Assembly: GCA_947491935.1 (NCBI GenBank)
Contig: CANLLF010000002.1
Coordinates: forward strand, 620,001-684,000
Length of the DNA: 64,000 nucleotides
From: an uncultured Roseicyclus sp.
GTDB taxonomy: Bacteria; Pseudomonadota; Alphaproteobacteria; Rhodobacterales; Rhodobacteraceae
Direction of reading: 5' to 3'
Positions 63,234-64,000 of the stretch are shown here, piece after piece (position 1 is the first letter of the stretch; every line of letters starts with the position of its first letter). The position numbers were made by a program, and so were the translations under genes. Below the pieces are notes generated by a model. That model had not been told where the DNA came from. It did no database searches and was given only the letters and a program-made list of their open reading frames with translations.

Positions 63234-64000
63234 ATGGCCCACGTAAAACGCCACGATTATCATATTCTCCCACCCTCGATCTGGCCCTTGTTGGGGGCTG
63301 GCGGGGCCTTTGCGATGTTGTTCGGCGCGGTCAACTGGATGCATTCCGGGGCGCCATGGCTGTTCCTGATCGGCTTCGCGGCGGTGCTTTATGTGATGTA
63401 TGCGTGGTGGGCAGATGTCGTCCATGAAAGCGGCGATGGCGATCACACCCCAGTGGTGCGCCTTGGCCTGCGTTATGGCTTCATCATGTTCATCATGTCC
63501 GAAGTGATGTTCTTCGTCGCGTGGTTCTGGGCGTTTTTCAAACACGCCATCTTTCCGATGGATATGTACGAGGCCTCAACCTACGTCCCGCCGGAGATTT
63601 ATCAGGTCGACCCCTTCCACCTACCGCTGATCAATACGCTCGTTCTGCTGCTGTCAGGCTGCCTGGTGACCTGGGCGCACCACGCGCTGGTCCATGGCGG
63701 GTCGCGCAAGGATGTCGAATATGGCCTGATCGGCGCGGTGGTTTTGGGCCTCGCCTTCACCGGCTTGCAGGCCTACGAGTATTTCGAGCTGATTGCCCAT
63801 CATCATTGGCAGTTTGGCGGGCCGGATGGAGACAAATTCTATTCGACGTTCTTCATGGCCACGGGCTTCCACGGCTTCCACGTGATCGTCGGTACGATCT
63901 TTCTGTTCATCTGCTACCTGCGGGTGCGGTCGGGCCATTTCACCGCCGAGAAACATATCGGGTTTGAGGCGGCGGCCTGGTACTGGCACTTCGTTGACGT
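63234..64000 (+). CDS. ctaE: Cytochrome c oxidase subunit III (partial, runs off the window)
   Basis: The ATG at 63234 (GGAG 9 bp upstream) opens a frame that continues to the last base of the window, about 255 codons. It starts [20 protein letters not shown] and has seven-helix character with the conserved [28 protein letters not shown] and [13 protein letters not shown]. This is the usual subunit III of aa3 oxidases (about 265-275 aa), so only the last residues are missing. It follows ctaG by 22 bp. Confidence 0.95.
   Translation, partial: MAHVKRHDYHILPPSIWPLLGAGGAFAMLFGAVNWMHSGAPWLFLIGFAAVLYVMYAWWADVVHESGDGDHTPVVRLGLRYGFIMFIMSEVMFFVAWFWAFFKHAIFPMDMYEASTYVPPEIYQVDPFHLPLINTLVLLLSGCLVTWAHHALVHGGSRKDVEYGLIGAVVLGLAFTGLQAYEYFELIAHHHWQFGGPDGDKFYSTFFMATGFHGFHVIVGTIFLFICYLRVRSGHFTAEKHIGFEAAAWYWHFVD

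Overview
The window is about 64 kb of high-GC, densely coding chromosome. It fits an alphaproteobacterium of the Rhodobacteraceae (Roseobacter group). The main evidence is the aa3 oxidase cluster order (tldD / ctaC-ctaB-small ORF-ctaG-ctaE), the lineage-typical small families (DUF2842, DUF2065, DUF1467, DUF2269), an opgC/opgG/opgH glucan operon and a CtrA-like box in front of dprA. No rRNA, tRNA, CRISPR array, prophage or intact insertion sequence was seen. The species cannot be told from the sequence alone.

Region by region. 1-2.8 kb: a gene-free, structured left edge, then an SDR/DoxX-like oxidoreductase, a DUF2269 membrane protein and a LysE exporter. 2.8-8.1 kb: ptsP (nitrogen PTS enzyme I) on the minus strand, divergent from a thiamine-diphosphate enzyme overlapping a CaiB/BaiF CoA-transferase. 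8.3-14.3 kb: a TPR protein followed by translationally coupled opgC-opgG-opgH for osmoregulated periplasmic glucans. 14.5-17.4 kb (minus): a tight five-gene operon for exported proteins: two related CAxxC-motif proteins, a SCO/SenC copper chaperone, a membrane-anchored rhodanese and a secreted esterase/depolymerase-like hydrolase. 17.5-24.3 kb: an orphan LuxR regulator, small membrane proteins, lysC, a secreted glycosidase-like protein, a lower-GC patch with an alpha/beta hydrolase and a frameshifted mini-gene, and a threonine-dehydratase-like enzyme.

24.3-31 kb: the operon glmU-glmS-(39-aa ORF)-GNAT-AlkD-like on the minus strand, divergent from gph and a DegT-type aminotransferase. 31-36.3 kb: an outer-membrane barrel protein, a small secreted protein, secG-pyrG, purA and DUF2842. 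36.3-41.2 kb: a 909-aa, extremely acidic protein of unknown function, then thiN, rpiA and an unknown protein. 41.3-47 kb: gor, hflK-hflC-DUF2065 and degP, ending in a clear intrinsic terminator. 47-53.9 kb: a PG-binding lipoprotein, a 2Fe-2S ferredoxin with an FG-GAP secreted protein, aspS, a response regulator, methylmalonyl-CoA epimerase with DUF1467, a CysZ-like protein and a nitroreductase. 53.9-64 kb: topA, dprA, a GNAT protein, tldD and the cytochrome c oxidase cluster, with ctaE running off the right edge.

Most of the window is housekeeping: cell-wall precursor, nucleotide, cofactor, protein quality control and respiration genes. The parts most worth a second look are the CAxxC/SCO/rhodanese export operon, a 60-bp element shared by the promoters at about 0.2 and 23.2 kb, the CtrA-like box at dprA, alternative hairpins in the degP leader, the acidic protein, and a 39-aa ORF coupled to the gene after glmS.
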